Assembly: GCA_963711505.1 (NCBI GenBank)
Contig: CAVQEJ010000001.1
Location: forward strand, 310,001 to 374,000
DNA from: JAGWRA01 sp963711505
GTDB taxonomy: Bacteria > Acidobacteriota > Vicinamibacteria > Vicinamibacterales > CAVVIG01
DNA: 64,000 nt
Reading direction: 5' to 3'
The stretch's first letter is position 1. The number at the start of each line of letters is the position of its first letter. The notes beneath the pieces were generated by a model. The model ran no database searches. It saw nothing but the letters and a program-made list of their open reading frames with translations, and was not told where the DNA came from. Position numbers and translations under genes: made by a program. Shown here in pieces: positions 13,546-22,705 of the stretch.

Positions 13546-14197
13546 ATGGCTCCGAACGACGATAGGCGTTCTGACATCGAGGAGGATCGCTCCGGCGTCA
13601 GCCGTCGATTCTTCCTGAAGACGGTCGGGGCGGGCGGCGTGGCCGCGAGCGTCATCGACGGCCTGCACGAGGCAGTGCCGCATGCGCAGGAAGCGGGCAC
13701 CGCCGCGCCGGCAGCCGTCGGCCCGGGCCCGGTGCCGATCACGCTGAACGTGAACGGCCAGCGGCTCTCGCTGACGGTCGAGCCGCGGACGACGCTGCTC
13801 GACGCGCTGCGGAACTGCGGCGGGCCACACGGGCAACAAGCGCGTCTGCGACCGCGGCACCTGCGGCGCCTGCACGATGATCATCGACGGCCGCACGCAC
13901 TACGCCTGCTCGACGCTCGCCATCGAAGCGCAGGGACGCGAGATCCGCTCGATCGAGGGGCTGGCGAAGGGGACGGTGCTGCACCCGGTGCAGCAGGCGT
14001 TCGCCGACGCCGACGGCATGATGTGCGGCTTCTGCACGCCGGGCTTCGTCATGGCGGCGGTGGCGCTGCTCGAGAAGAACCCGAACCCGACGGCCGACGA
14101 GGCGAAGCGGGCGCTCGACGGCAACATCTGCCGCTGCGGCACCTACGTGCGCGTCATCGAAGCAGCGCTGAAGACGAAGGGGGTGACCCGTGGCTGA
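13546..14197 (+). CDS. Periplasmic aldehyde oxidoreductase, [2Fe-2S] subunit (PaoA/YagT-like), one frameshift
   Basis: The small iron-sulfur subunit of a xanthine-oxidase-family enzyme. Residues 19-25 (SRRFFLK) are a twin-arginine signal, as in E. coli PaoA, which places the folded enzyme in the periplasm. Near 13825 one extra base breaks the frame; after it the second frame gives CDRGTCGACTMIID (ligands of the first 2Fe-2S cluster) and CGFCTPGF with CRCGTYVRVI (second cluster), ending at 14197. It overlaps the next gene by eight bases. The order is S-L-M. The enzyme would oxidise aldehydes with a molybdenum cofactor; the exact substrate is unknown. Confidence 0.85.
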
Positions 14198-16385
14198 CCC
14201 ACGCCAGGTACCCGAAGTCGCGGCGCCGGCGGTGGCCGAAGGCAACGCGGAGTACGCGTGGCCGGCGCATCCCACCCTCCTCGGGAAGGACATCCGGCGG
14301 ATCGACGGCCCGGACAAGGTGTCGGGGCGCGCGAAATACTCCTACGACATCCAGCGGCCCGGCATGCTCTACGGCCGCATCGTCCGCTCGCCGCACCCGC
14401 GCGCCCGCGTCGTCTCGATCGACCTGACGGCGGCACGCAAGGCGCCCGGCGTGAAGGCGGCGCTGACTGGTCGTCGAGCCGAACACGGTCGTGATGTTCC
14501 AGGGTGAAGAAGTGGCCGCCGTGGCGGCCGCTACCGAGGAACAGGCGCGCGGATGCCGCGCGGCTGCGTGAAGATCGACTACGAAGTGCTGCAGCCGCTG
14601 ACGAGCGTCGAGCAGGCGATGGGCCCCGACGCGCCGAAGGTCTTCCCCGACGGCAACGTGCGTGAAGGGGCGGCCGAGGAGAGCGGCGATCTCGCCGCCG
14701 GCTTCAAGGCGGCGGCGCACGTCGTCGAGCAGACCTACAACACGCAGGTGCAGACGCACGTCTCGCTCGAGACGCACGGCTGCGTGTGCGAGTGGGAGCG
14801 GCGACAAGCTGACGGCCTGGGTGTCGACGCAGGCGGTGCACGGCACGCGCGAGGGGTTCGCGCAGGCGCTGAAGATTCCGCAGGCCGACGTCCGGGTGAT
14901 CACGCAGTACATGGGCGGCGGCTTCGGCAGCAAGTTCGCCCCGGACGCGCAGGGGATCATCTGCGCGAACCTGGCGAAGCAGGCGGGCGCGGCGGTCCAC
15001 CTGATGCTCGACCGCAAGGAAGAGCACCTGGCGACCGGGCAACCGGCCGTCGGCGTACGCGAAGATCCGGGCCGGCGTGTCGGCCGACGGCATGCTGACG
15101 GCCTTCGACGGCGAGACGTGGGGCACCGGCGGCGCGGGCGTCGGCGCCGGCTTCCCGCTCCCCTACATCTATCAGTTCCCGAACCGGCGGCGGCGGCACA
15201 GGGACGTCTACATCAACGCCGGCGGCGCGCGCGCCATGCGGGCGCCGGGCCATCCGCAGGGCTGCTTCATCACGGAAGTGCTGATGGACGAGCTCGCCGA
15301 CCTGGTGAAGCTCGATCCGGTCGACTTCCGGATGAAGAACCTGCCGCCCGACGCGCCGAACGCGCGGTGGCGGCAGTACTTCCCGATTGCCGCGAAGCTG
15401 TTCGGCTGGGAGAAGCGGCATCCGACCGGCGACTCGACGCCCGGACCGATCAAGCGCGGCGTCGGCTGCTCGGCGAACCGGTGGGGCGGCGGCGGCCGCG
15501 GCAGTCACGCGCACTGCGAGATCCTGCCCGACGGCGGCGTCGTCATGCGCTGCGGCACGCAGGACATCGGCACCGGCACGCGGACGCTCGTCTCGATGGT
15601 CACCGCCGAGACGCTGGGGCTGCCGCTCGACGCCGTGAAGCCGGAGATCGGCGACAGCATCTACCCGTTCAGCGGCGGCAGCGGCGGCAGCACGACGGCC
15701 GCGTCGGTCACGCCGGCCATCCGCGTCACCGCCGTCAAGGCGCTCGACGCGCTGAAGGCGAAGGTCGCCCCGAAGCTCGGCGTGCAGCCGGCCGACCTCG
15801 TGGCGAGCGGCGGCCGCATTCACGCGAAGGGCGACGCGTCGAAGGGGATGACCTGGAAGGAGGCGTGCCGCACGCTCGGCGCCGAGCCGATCGCCGTCGA
15901 CGGCGAGTGGCAGCGCGGCCTGTCGGCCAGCGGCACCACGCGGCGTGCAGATGGCCGAGGTGGAAGTGGACACGGAGACCGGCGTGTCGAAGGTGACGCG
16001 GCTGGTCTGCGTGCAGGACTGCGGCCTGATCGTCGACAAGCTGACCGCCGAGAGCCAGGTGATCGGCGGCGTGTCTGTTCGGCGTGAACTACGCGCTGTT
16101 CGAGGACCGCATCCTCGACCGGAACACCGGCCAGATGGTGAACCCGAACATGGAGTGGTACCTGGTCGGCGGGGCCCTCCGACGTGCCGGAGATTACGGC
16201 GCACCTGGTCGACCAGCCCGAGCGCGGGGTCATCGGCCTCGGCGAACCGCCCGCGGTGGCGACCGCCGCCGCCATCGCCAACGCCATCGCGAATGCGACC
16301 GGCGTCCGGCTGCGCAGTCTGCCGATGACGCCCGACAAGGTGCTCAGCCGCCCTGGAACAGCAGCGGGCAGGAGGAACGCGATGA
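14190..16385 (+). CDS. Periplasmic aldehyde oxidoreductase, molybdopterin subunit (PaoC/YagR-like), many frameshifts
   Basis: The large subunit is spread over several frames: HPTLLGKDIRRIDGPDKVSG at the start, VVEPNTVVMFQGEEVAAVAA, VEQTYNTQVQTHVSLETHGC, QYMGGGFGSKF, VYINAGGARAMRAPGHPQGC, GSGGSTTAASVTPAI and GVIGLGEPPAV near the end. GGGFGSK and the RAPGHPQ region are typical molybdopterin-contact loops of xanthine dehydrogenase-family enzymes. With single-base deletions near 14470, 14557, 14572, 14804, 15049, 15947, 16071, 16177 and 16342, a protein of about 730 residues results, the same size as E. coli PaoC. No internal stop remains after repair. The stop overlaps the next ATG (ATGA). Confidence 0.8.
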
Positions 16386-17371
16386 AAGCGTTCGCCTACG
16401 TCGACGCCGGCAACGAGAAGGACGCGCTCGCCTCGCTGGGCACCCGGCGCAACCAGGTGCTCGCCATCGGGGGCGGCATGGACCTGCTCGGCCTGATGAA
16501 GGACTACATCGTCCAGCCCGACCGGCTGGTGAACGTCAAGAAGCTCGACGCCACCATCGCCCGCACGCCCGACGGCGGCCTGCGGATCGGATCGGCGGTG
16601 CGGCTGATCGATCTCATCGAGCACGCCGACGCGAAGCGGATGTATCCCGCCGCTCGTCGAGCTGGCCGAACAGGTCGGCACGCCGCAGATCCGCAACGCC
16701 GGCACGGTCGGCGGCAACCTGAACCAGCGTCCGCGCTGCTGGTACTTCCGCAACGAAGAGTTCCACTGCCTGAAGAAGGGCGGCGCCACCTGCTTCTCGG
16801 TGAACGGCGAGAACCAGTTCCACGCCATCTTCGGCGAAGGACCCTGCCACATCGTCCACCCGTCGAACCTGGCGGTGGCGATGCTCGCCTACGGCGCGAA
16901 GTTCCGGATCGCCGGATCGTCGGGCGAGCGCGAGGTCGACGCCGAGCGCTACTTCGAGATGCCCGACCGGAACCTGTCCAGCCGAGAACCTGCTGCAGCC
17001 CGACGAGCTGCTGACGCACGTCACGCTGCCGGCGCCGGCCGCCGGGCTGAAGAGCGCCGCCTACGAGGTGCGCTTCAAGCAGGCGCACGACTGGCCGCTC
17101 GCCTTCGCGACCGCCGCCCTGGCGATGGAGGGGCGAGACGATCCGATCGGCGCGCATCGTGATGGGCGCCGTGGCGCCGGTGCCCTGGCGGTCGAACGAA
17201 GCCGAGCGCGCGCTCGCCGGCAAGACGCTCGACGAGCAGACGGCCGAGCAGGCGGCGCTGGCGGCCGTGCAGGGCGCGAAACCGATGAGCCGCAACGCCT
17301 ACAAGGTGCGGATTGCCCGCACGGCCGTCGAGCGGGCCATCCTGAAGGCCGGCGGCCTGAAGGTGGTGTGA
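16382..17371 (+). CDS. Periplasmic aldehyde oxidoreductase, FAD subunit (PaoB/YagS-like), three frameshifts
   Basis: The frame opens MKAFAYVDAGNEKDALASLG and contains AIGGGMDLLGLMKDYIVQPD, the FAD-pyrophosphate loop of the CO-dehydrogenase M-type subunit. After a one-base insertion near 16649 it continues AEQVGTPQIRNAGTVGGNLN and CWYFRNEEFHCLKKGG, then CFSVNGENQFHAIFGEGPCH, the extended FAD-subunit region of PaoB-type enzymes. Further insertions lie near 16976 and 17133. The last part ends NAYKVRIARTAVERAILKAG. About 329 residues after repair. It completes the S-L-M operon. Confidence 0.82.
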
Positions 17372-17412
17372 TGGCGGCCCGGCCTGCGAAGGAAAGAGAA
17401 GAGGATCGCGTC

Positions 17413-17643
17413 ATGGATCATCCAACGCCCGCGTCCCGGCTCGTCAACGAATCGCACTGCGCGAACCTGCGTCACAAGGGGATGTACGTGACCGCGGCGC
17501 CCGATCCGGGCGAGCACGTCTTCTACGACGCGTACGACGCAACGGTGTACTGGTGCACGCAGACGCAACGGTCGCTCGGTCCCGACGGCCGCCCGGTCCA
17601 CGCGGACCACTGCACGGGCGGACGAGGGTGCTGTGAGCACTGA
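17413..17643 (+). CDS. Small Cys/His-rich protein downstream of the aldehyde oxidoreductase
   Basis: A 76-residue protein, MDHPTPASRLVNESHCANLR to HADHCTGGRGCCEH, with five cysteines (one at residue 16, one in YWCTQ, and CTGGRGCC at the end) and several histidines, suggesting metal binding. No signal peptide. It follows the FAD subunit by 41 bases in the same direction and is probably in that operon; a longer start at 17371 overlapping the previous stop is also open. I do not recognise the family. A role in assembling the enzyme is only a guess from context. Confidence 0.6.
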   Translation: MDHPTPASRLVNESHCANLRHKGMYVTAAPDPGEHVFYDAYDATVYWCTQTQRSLGPDGRPVHADHCTGGRGCCEH

Positions 17644-17661
17644 GCGAAGAGCGCTTGTAAT

Positions 17662-17691
17662 GTAGAACGAAGAACGAAGAAAGAGGATAGG
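17662..17691. repeat. Heptanucleotide array (GTAGAAC type)
   Basis: GTAGAAC GAAGAAC GAAGAAA GAGGATA repeat with a period of seven bases directly before the DUF1326 ATG. Close relative of the array at 62513-62547. Confidence 0.7.
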
Positions 17692-17692
17692 C

Positions 17693-18352
17693 ATGAAGCG
17701 CACACTGGTCTTCGCGGTGGCGGTCGGTCTTCTGGCGTCCCCCGTGCTGGCCGGCACGCGGGGAACGGTCCACGGCCAATACGTCGAAGCCCGCACGGCC
17801 GAGGTGTTCACCGGCGGCTGCATCATGAGCAGCGAGGCCGGCACGGCCGGCCGGCACGCGCTGGTGGCGTGGCACGTCAGCGACGGCACCTGGGATGGCG
17901 TGTCGCTGAACGGCCTGACGGTGATGGCGGCCCTCGCCGGCAACGTGAACCTCGGGATCCACGAGGTTGGCGGCGAGAGGGCGACGGTGCAGAGCGTGAT
18001 CTTCGTCGACCAGCGCGCGACCGGGGCTCAGCGGACCGCGCTCGTCGCCATGGCGAAGCAGCTCTCGAAGGGCCTGCTCGACCACGACATCAAGGTCGAG
18101 GCGGCGCCGATCGCCTTCACGCGCGCCGACGGCCGCATTACCGTCACGGCCCGCGAAGCGAAGCTCGTCGTCGGCGAGCACCTGGTGCACGACCCGAGCT
18201 GCGGCGCGATGCAGTGGTTCCACCCGCTGGTGCCGGTGCAGCAGGCCACGCTCGGCATGACGAGCGAGAACACCTTCAGCGGCCACGAGTTCGGCACGAC
18301 CTGGAGCAACCCGAACGTCCGGTCGTCGTTCTTCGGGAGATTTTCGTACTGA
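17693..18352 (+). CDS. Secreted DUF1326 protein
   Basis: The 219-residue protein begins with a signal peptide (MKRTLVFAVAVGLLASPVLA) and then follows the DUF1326 pattern: GQYVEARTAEVFTGGCIMSS, ALVAWHVSDGTWDGVSLNGL, VQSVIFVDQRATGAQRTALV and a C-terminal GHEFGTTWSNPNVRSSFFG. DUF1326 proteins are common next to oxidoreductases and are of unknown function; the conserved Cys in TGGC suggests metal or redox chemistry. It lies downstream of the Pao-like operon in the same direction. The heptamer array at 17662 lies across its likely ribosome binding region. Confidence 0.85.
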   Translation: MKRTLVFAVAVGLLASPVLAGTRGTVHGQYVEARTAEVFTGGCIMSSEAGTAGRHALVAWHVSDGTWDGVSLNGLTVMAALAGNVNLGIHEVGGERATVQSVIFVDQRATGAQRTALVAMAKQLSKGLLDHDIKVEAAPIAFTRADGRITVTAREAKLVVGEHLVHDPSCGAMQWFHPLVPVQQATLGMTSENTFSGHEFGTTWSNPNVRSSFFGRFSY

Positions 18353-18387
18353 TCTGCATTCTTCAGTGGCGGCGGGGCCCCTCCGCG

Positions 18388-18446
18388 GGAAACGCGCCAC
18401 TGGCGCGTTTCCAGTCGACTTAGCGGAGAGAGCCTGCGCTAAGTCG
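18388..18446. repeat. Two tandem perfect hairpins
   Basis: GGAAACGCGCCA and TGGCGCGTTTCC (18388-18412) form a 12-base perfect stem around one base. CGACTTAGCG (18416-18425) and CGCTAAGTCG (18437-18446) form a 10-base perfect stem. There is no T-run, so simple intrinsic termination is unlikely. The dispersed 65-base repeat follows. Confidence 0.8.
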
Positions 18447-18469
18447 AAAGCGGAGCCTCCCCCCACCGC

Positions 18470-18534
18470 GAACTGACGCCGATGCCTCACCTCGGATCTC
18501 CATGTCCTCGGCTCGGCATGGCCTTCGGCGAAGT
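18470..18534. repeat. Dispersed 65-base intergenic repeat, copy 1
   Basis: Starts GAACTGACGCCGATGCCTC and ends GGCATGGCCTTCGGCGAAGT; differs from the copy at 35892-35956 at five of 65 positions. Both copies lie between genes. Confidence 0.85.
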
Positions 18535-18596
18535 TCTCTTCGGACACGCCGCACGTCGCACGTGACGACCGCGGCTTCTTGTACGAATCACCTCAC

Positions 18597-19262
18597 ATGA
18601 CCCGCGTCCTCCGTCTTCTCGTGGTCGTTCTGCTGCTCAGTGCACCAGCCGCGGCCCAGACGCTCAGCGTCAAGCCGCAGGCCGACCCGGTGCCGGCCGG
18701 CCTCGCGGCACCCGTGGCGGCACTGGTCGCGCCAGGCGGCCAGACCGTCACCATCGGCACCAACACGCTCGAGTTCTGGTGGGTAAAAAGCCTGCCGCTG
18801 GCCGCGGGCACGAACGGCGCGCCCGACTGGACGCAGGTGCCTGCGGGGGCGCTCGTCGGCGTCGTCAAGGCGTCGGACTCGTTCGCCGACATCCGCGGCC
18901 ATTCCTTCGGGGCCGGCCTGTATACGCTGCGCTATGCCGTGCAGCCGGCCGACGGCAACCACCTCGGCGTGTCGCCGTACCGCGACTTCCTGCTGGTCGG
19001 ACCGGCGGCTGACGACACGGCGGCCGCGCCGCTCGGACAGGATGGCGTGATCAAGCTGTCGACGAAGGCGAGCGGTCTCGCCCATCCCGCCGTGCTGAGC
19101 ATCGACCCGCCGACGACGACGCAGGCGGTGGGGAGCGTGATGGCATCCGAGCCCGACATGGGGCTGCAGTCGGTGATCTTCGAAGTCCCCGTCTCGCGCG
19201 CCGGCGCCGACGCCGGCCACCTCCGCTTCGGCCTGGTGCTGGAGGGGATCATTCAGCCGTAG
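18597..19262 (+). CDS. Secreted hypothetical protein
   Basis: The 221-residue product has a clear signal peptide (MTRVLRLLVVVLLLSAPAAA, cleavage near AQT) and no other obvious domain. The mature part has short beta-type segments such as TNTLEFWWVKSLPL, GLYTLRYAVQPADGNHLGVS and RDFLLVGPAADDT. I use ATG 18597 rather than TTG 18579 because the signal peptide then starts at once. Similar secreted proteins are frequent in Acidobacteriota; no function is known to me. Confidence 0.7.
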   Translation: MTRVLRLLVVVLLLSAPAAAQTLSVKPQADPVPAGLAAPVAALVAPGGQTVTIGTNTLEFWWVKSLPLAAGTNGAPDWTQVPAGALVGVVKASDSFADIRGHSFGAGLYTLRYAVQPADGNHLGVSPYRDFLLVGPAADDTAAAPLGQDGVIKLSTKASGLAHPAVLSIDPPTTTQAVGSVMASEPDMGLQSVIFEVPVSRAGADAGHLRFGLVLEGIIQP

Positions 19263-19282
19263 GGAACTGAGGCAGAGTCGGG

Positions 19283-19386
19283 CTATAGGCGGTAGGGCTG
19301 AGTTGCGCGCGATGTCTCTCGAACGCGGCGCAGGCGGCAGACGCCGCGATGCCTCATCGCCGATCCCCATACCCCAATCCCAACAG
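19283..19386. repeat. Heptamer-flanked intergenic element
   Basis: CTATAGG CGGTAGG GCTGAG at 19283-19302, a GC-rich core containing GCGGCGCAGGCGGCAGACGC, then CATCGCCGATCCCCATACCC. The flank and core resemble the element at 46928-47057 (both have GGTAGGGCTGAGT followed by CGCGCG and GAACGCGGCGC). Confidence 0.55.
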
Positions 19387-19388
19387 AG

Positions 19389-20129
19389 ATGCAGATCAAA
19401 GACCGTGTTGTCCTCATTACCGGCGGCAAGCGGATTGGCGCCGTCATCGCGACGGAGCTGGCGGCCCGCGGAGCCGATATTGCCCTGGCCTACGCCCGAT
19501 CGCGTGAAGAAGCCGAGCGGACGGCGGGCCTCGTGCGGTCGGCCGGACGACGGGCGGTCGTGCGGCAGGCCGACGTGACGAAGCCGATCGACTGCGACGC
19601 GCTCGTGGCGGATACCGTGGCGGAGCTGGGCCGGCTCGACGTGCTGATCAACATGGCGTCGGTCTACCGCCGCAAGCCGTTCGACGAGCTCACGTCGGAG
19701 GACTGGGATGCCGACCTGGCGGTCGACCTGAAGTCCAACTTCCTCTGTGCGCGCGCGGCCGTGCCGCACATGCGCAAGGCCGGCGGCGGGCGCATCGTGA
19801 ACTTCGCCGACTGGGTGGCGGCCAGCGGGAGGCCGCGCTACACGGGCTACGTGCCGTACTACGTGGCGAAGGCGGGCGTGATCGCCCTCACCGAAGTGCT
19901 CGCCCTGGAGCTGGCGGAAGACCAGATTCTCGTCAACGCGATCGCGCCCGGACCGATCGTCGCGCCGCCCGGCACGACAGAAGAAGAGATGAAGTCGGTG
20001 GAGAAGGCAACGCCGCTCGGACGCTGGGGCGGCGAGCTGGAGATTGCGAAGGCGGTGATCGGCCTGATCGAGACCGACTTCATCACGGGCGAAACCATCC
20101 GCGTCGATGGCGGCCGGCATATCAAATAG
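19389..20129 (+). CDS. Short-chain dehydrogenase/reductase (SDR)
   Basis: The 246-residue classical SDR has the nucleotide-binding TGGKRIG (11-17), an NADP-favouring basic residue in the same loop, the structural INMAS where NAG is usual (88-90), catalytic Y157 and K161 in YYVAKAG, and the closing GETIRVDGGRHI. The GGKRIG loop is like that of pteridine reductases and FabG-like 3-oxoacyl reductases; the substrate cannot be told. It starts at ATG 19389 after a heptamer-type spacer and stands 52 bases before ybaK. Confidence 0.88.
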   Translation: MQIKDRVVLITGGKRIGAVIATELAARGADIALAYARSREEAERTAGLVRSAGRRAVVRQADVTKPIDCDALVADTVAELGRLDVLINMASVYRRKPFDELTSEDWDADLAVDLKSNFLCARAAVPHMRKAGGGRIVNFADWVAASGRPRYTGYVPYYVAKAGVIALTEVLALELAEDQILVNAIAPGPIVAPPGTTEEEMKSVEKATPLGRWGGELEIAKAVIGLIETDFITGETIRVDGGRHIK

Positions 20130-20181
20130 GTGAGGCTCCGCCCCACACCCCGGCCCGCCGTGCGGGCCGTTACGGTGCCAC

Positions 20182-20649
20182 ATGACTCCCGCTATCCGGC
20201 TCGTTGAACGGGCCGGCATCGTTCATCGGATCCACACCTACGAGAGCGATCCCGATCGCGCGTCGTTCGGCGAGGAAGCCGCCGAGAGGCTCGGCGTCGA
20301 GCCCGCCCGCGTGCTGAAGACGCTCGTCGTGTCGTTGAATGATGAACGGCTGGCGGTAGCGGTGATTCCGGTGCTCGACCGGCTGAACCTGAAGCGGATG
20401 GCGACCGCCGCGGGCGCGAAGAGCGCGCACATGGCCGACGCGGCCGCGGCCGAGCGGGCCACCGGCTACGTGATTGGCGGCATCAGTCCACTCGGCCAGA
20501 AGCGGCGCCTGCCGCTCTATCTCGACGAGCGGGCGCTCGCGCACGAGACGATCTACGTCAGCGGAGGACGACGGGGGCTGGAGCTCGAATTGGCGCCCGC
20601 GGATCTGCTCCGTCTGTCGGGAGGATCGACCGCCGCGCTCGCCGAGTGA
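20182..20649 (+). CDS. ybaK: Cys-tRNA(Pro)/Cys-tRNA(Cys) deacylase YbaK
   Basis: The 155-residue protein is a stand-alone editing domain of the YbaK/EbsC/ProX group: RASFGEEAAERLGV, VLKTLVVSLNDERLAVAVIP, LNLKRMATAAGAKSAHMADA, then GYVIGGISPLGQKRRLPLYL and ETIYVSGGRRGLELELAPAD. These match the family over its whole length, including the invariant lysine in VLKTLV and the GGISPLG loop. It removes Cys wrongly attached to tRNA(Pro), acting in the cytoplasm. It lies convergent with the aldo/keto reductase. Confidence 0.93.
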   Translation: MTPAIRLVERAGIVHRIHTYESDPDRASFGEEAAERLGVEPARVLKTLVVSLNDERLAVAVIPVLDRLNLKRMATAAGAKSAHMADAAAAERATGYVIGGISPLGQKRRLPLYLDERALAHETIYVSGGRRGLELELAPADLLRLSGGSTAALAE

Positions 20650-20663
20650 GCGGCAGGTCGTCT

Positions 20664-20693
20664 GGGGAGACGGGCTGAACGTAACCCGTCCCC
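20664..20693. terminator. Inverted repeat between convergent ybaK and aldo/keto reductase genes
   Basis: GGGGAGACGGG and CCCGTCCCC form a stem around CTGAACGTAA. There is no T-run; it could act as a bidirectional stop signal in this GC-rich genome. Confidence 0.45.
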
Positions 20694-20709
20694 ACACCCG
20701 TCCCCATGC

Positions 20710-21751
20710 TCAGTGACGTGGCGCGCGCGCCGGTCCGGTGCCGGCGCCGGTCCGCTCGATGGCGCCGGCGATTTCGTCGAGATCCGCCGACGTCAGCGTG
20801 AGCGTGAGTCGCGTCGATCCAGCCATCGATCTGTTCGGGCGACCGGGCGCCGACGATCGCGCCGCTCACACCCGGCCAGGCGAGCGTCCAGGCAACGGCC
20901 ACGGCCGCCACGGTGGTCTCGTGCCGCGCGGCGATCGGCTTCAGCGCATCGGCCAGCGCCAGGTTGCGCGTGAGCCGCTCGCCGGTGAAGTCGGGCACGC
21001 GCGACCGCCAGTCGTCCGGCGACAGCGCCGCCGCCCGCTCGGCCGTGAACCGGCCGGTGAGCAGTCCCGACTGCATCGGGCTGTAGACGATGACGCCGGT
21101 GTCGTGATGCTTGCACCACGGCAGGATCCGCTCGGCGGCATCGCGGTGGATCGCCGAGAACGGCGGCTGCAGCGTGTCGACATGGCCAACGAGCTCGGCG
21201 AGCCGCAACTGGTCGGCGTCGTGGTTCGAGAGACCGACGTAGCGGACCTTGCCTTCCTTCTTCAGGTCCAGCAACACCTGCCAGTACTCCTCCACCGGCG
21301 TGCCATCGTCGGCCGGCCAGTGCATCTGATAGAGGTCGATCCGTTCGACCTCGAGCCGGCGCAGCGACGCCTCGACCTCCCGCCGGATGCTGGCGGGCGC
21401 GCCGACGCGGCGGGGCGGCGCGAGCCGATCCTGCGGATCCCAGACGAGCCCGCACTTGGTGAAGACGTAAGGACGACTCTCGCGCGGGAGATCGCGGAGC
21501 GCGCGCGCGACGATCTCCTCGGAGTGTCCGAGTCCATAGACCGCTGCCGTGTCGATCCAGTTCACGCCACGCTCGATGGCGCGACGGATCGCGGCGACCG
21601 ACGCGCTGTCGTCCTGCTCGCCCCAGCCGAACGACCAGCCGCCGCCGCCGATCGCCCAGGCGCCGAAGCCGGCGCGGGTAATCCGCAGATCCGTCCGGCC
21701 AAGGGGGACGGTGGGCGGCGTGGCGTGTGACGAATGAGCTGATTGCGCCAT
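20710..21751 (-). CDS. Aldo/keto reductase, one frameshift near the 3' end
   Basis: The protein has the AKR tetrad: D and Y in WIDTAAVYGLGHSEE, K in FTKCGLVW and H in YQMHWP, plus VRYVGLSNHDADQL and VIVYSPMQSGLLTGRF. This is the AKR group of general stress protein type (YhdN/IolS-like) that reduces aldehydes with NADPH. Near 20810 one inserted base diverts the frame; removing it gives LTLTSADLDEIAGAIERTG and a stop at 20710, about 346 residues. The start at 21751 faces the HAD gene across a 208-base divergent promoter region. Substrate unknown. Confidence 0.85.
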
Positions 21752-21980
21752 GAGTGCACCTCGAAAGCAGGCATAGGAAGGGCAACGGGCCCGTGCCGAA
21801 CGGCCGCGCGCGCCGGACGGCCCGGTTGCGCGCCCGCTCTGGATCCAGCATTGCCGTCCCTGGTCGTGCGGTCAAATGGAATGTTGGGCACATCGCCAGC
21901 GCATCGGGCCGGCTGCGTGGTACGATCGCGCTCCATGAGCGTGTCGCGGCTGTCGAGCGATGGATGAGCGAGAGGCGCGG

Positions 21981-22658
21981 ATGACCGGCGGCATCGAGCT
22001 CGTGGTGTTCGACATGGCCGGCACCACGGTGGAGGACGGCGGGCAGGTGCCGGCGGCCTTCGCCGCCACGCTGCAGCGCTACGGTGTCGAGGTCGGGCCG
22101 GACGACCTGCGGGCGGTCCGCGGGGCGTCGAAACGGGAGGCGCTGCGCCGCCTGCTGCCGGCCGGCGCGGCGAACGACGACCGGGTGGCCGAGGCCTTCG
22201 AGCACTTCCGGGCGGAGCTCGCCACGCGATACGAGCGGGACGGTGTTCGCGCCATCGCGGGCGCCGAGCAGACGTTCGACTGGCTCCGGACCCGCGGCAT
22301 CCGTGTGGCGCTCAACACCGGCTTCGATCGCGACACGACGCGGCTGCTGCTCGCCGCCCTCGGATGGTCGGGCGGACGAGTGGACGCGGTCGTGTGCGGT
22401 GATGATGTGGAACGGGGAAGGCCCGCGCCGGACCTGATCCTGCGGGCCATGGCCGCGACGGGCGTCGGCGATGCCGGCGTCGTGGCCAGCGCCGGCGACA
22501 CGGTGCTCGATCTGCAGGCGGGCCACAACGCCGGCGTGCGGTGGAACATCGGCGTGCTGTCGGGCGCGCACGATCGCGCGACCCTCGAGCCGATTCCTCA
22601 CACGCATCTGCTCTCGTCGGTCGCGCAGCTGCCCGGCCTCTGGGACGAACGTCGATGA
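21981..22658 (+). CDS. Phosphonatase-like HAD hydrolase
   Basis: The product has HAD motif I as FDMAGTTVED, motif II in ALNTGFD, motif III around RGRPAPDLIL and motif IV AGDTVLDLQAG. The DMAGTT start and the VRGASKREALRRLL cap place it with the phosphonatase-like hydrolases (relatives of PhnX phosphonoacetaldehyde hydrolase), but no phosphonate gene is nearby, so the substrate is unknown. I use ATG 21981 with GAGAGG upstream; the ATG at 21960 is also open. About 225 residues, intact. Confidence 0.8.
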   Translation: MTGGIELVVFDMAGTTVEDGGQVPAAFAATLQRYGVEVGPDDLRAVRGASKREALRRLLPAGAANDDRVAEAFEHFRAELATRYERDGVRAIAGAEQTFDWLRTRGIRVALNTGFDRDTTRLLLAALGWSGGRVDAVVCGDDVERGRPAPDLILRAMAATGVGDAGVVASAGDTVLDLQAGHNAGVRWNIGVLSGAHDRATLEPIPHTHLLSSVAQLPGLWDERR

Positions 22659-22705
22659 ACACCGCGGCCCGGCGCGGCCCGGCCGCGTGACCGGATCACT
22701 CCGTC

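Noticed and set aside
14957..16852. 631-codon antisense ORF
   Set aside because: Antisense to the molybdopterin subunit; the sense fragments carry real cofactor motifs.
20793..22607. 604-codon minus-strand ORF
   Set aside because: Out of frame with the aldo/keto reductase and antisense to the HAD gene.
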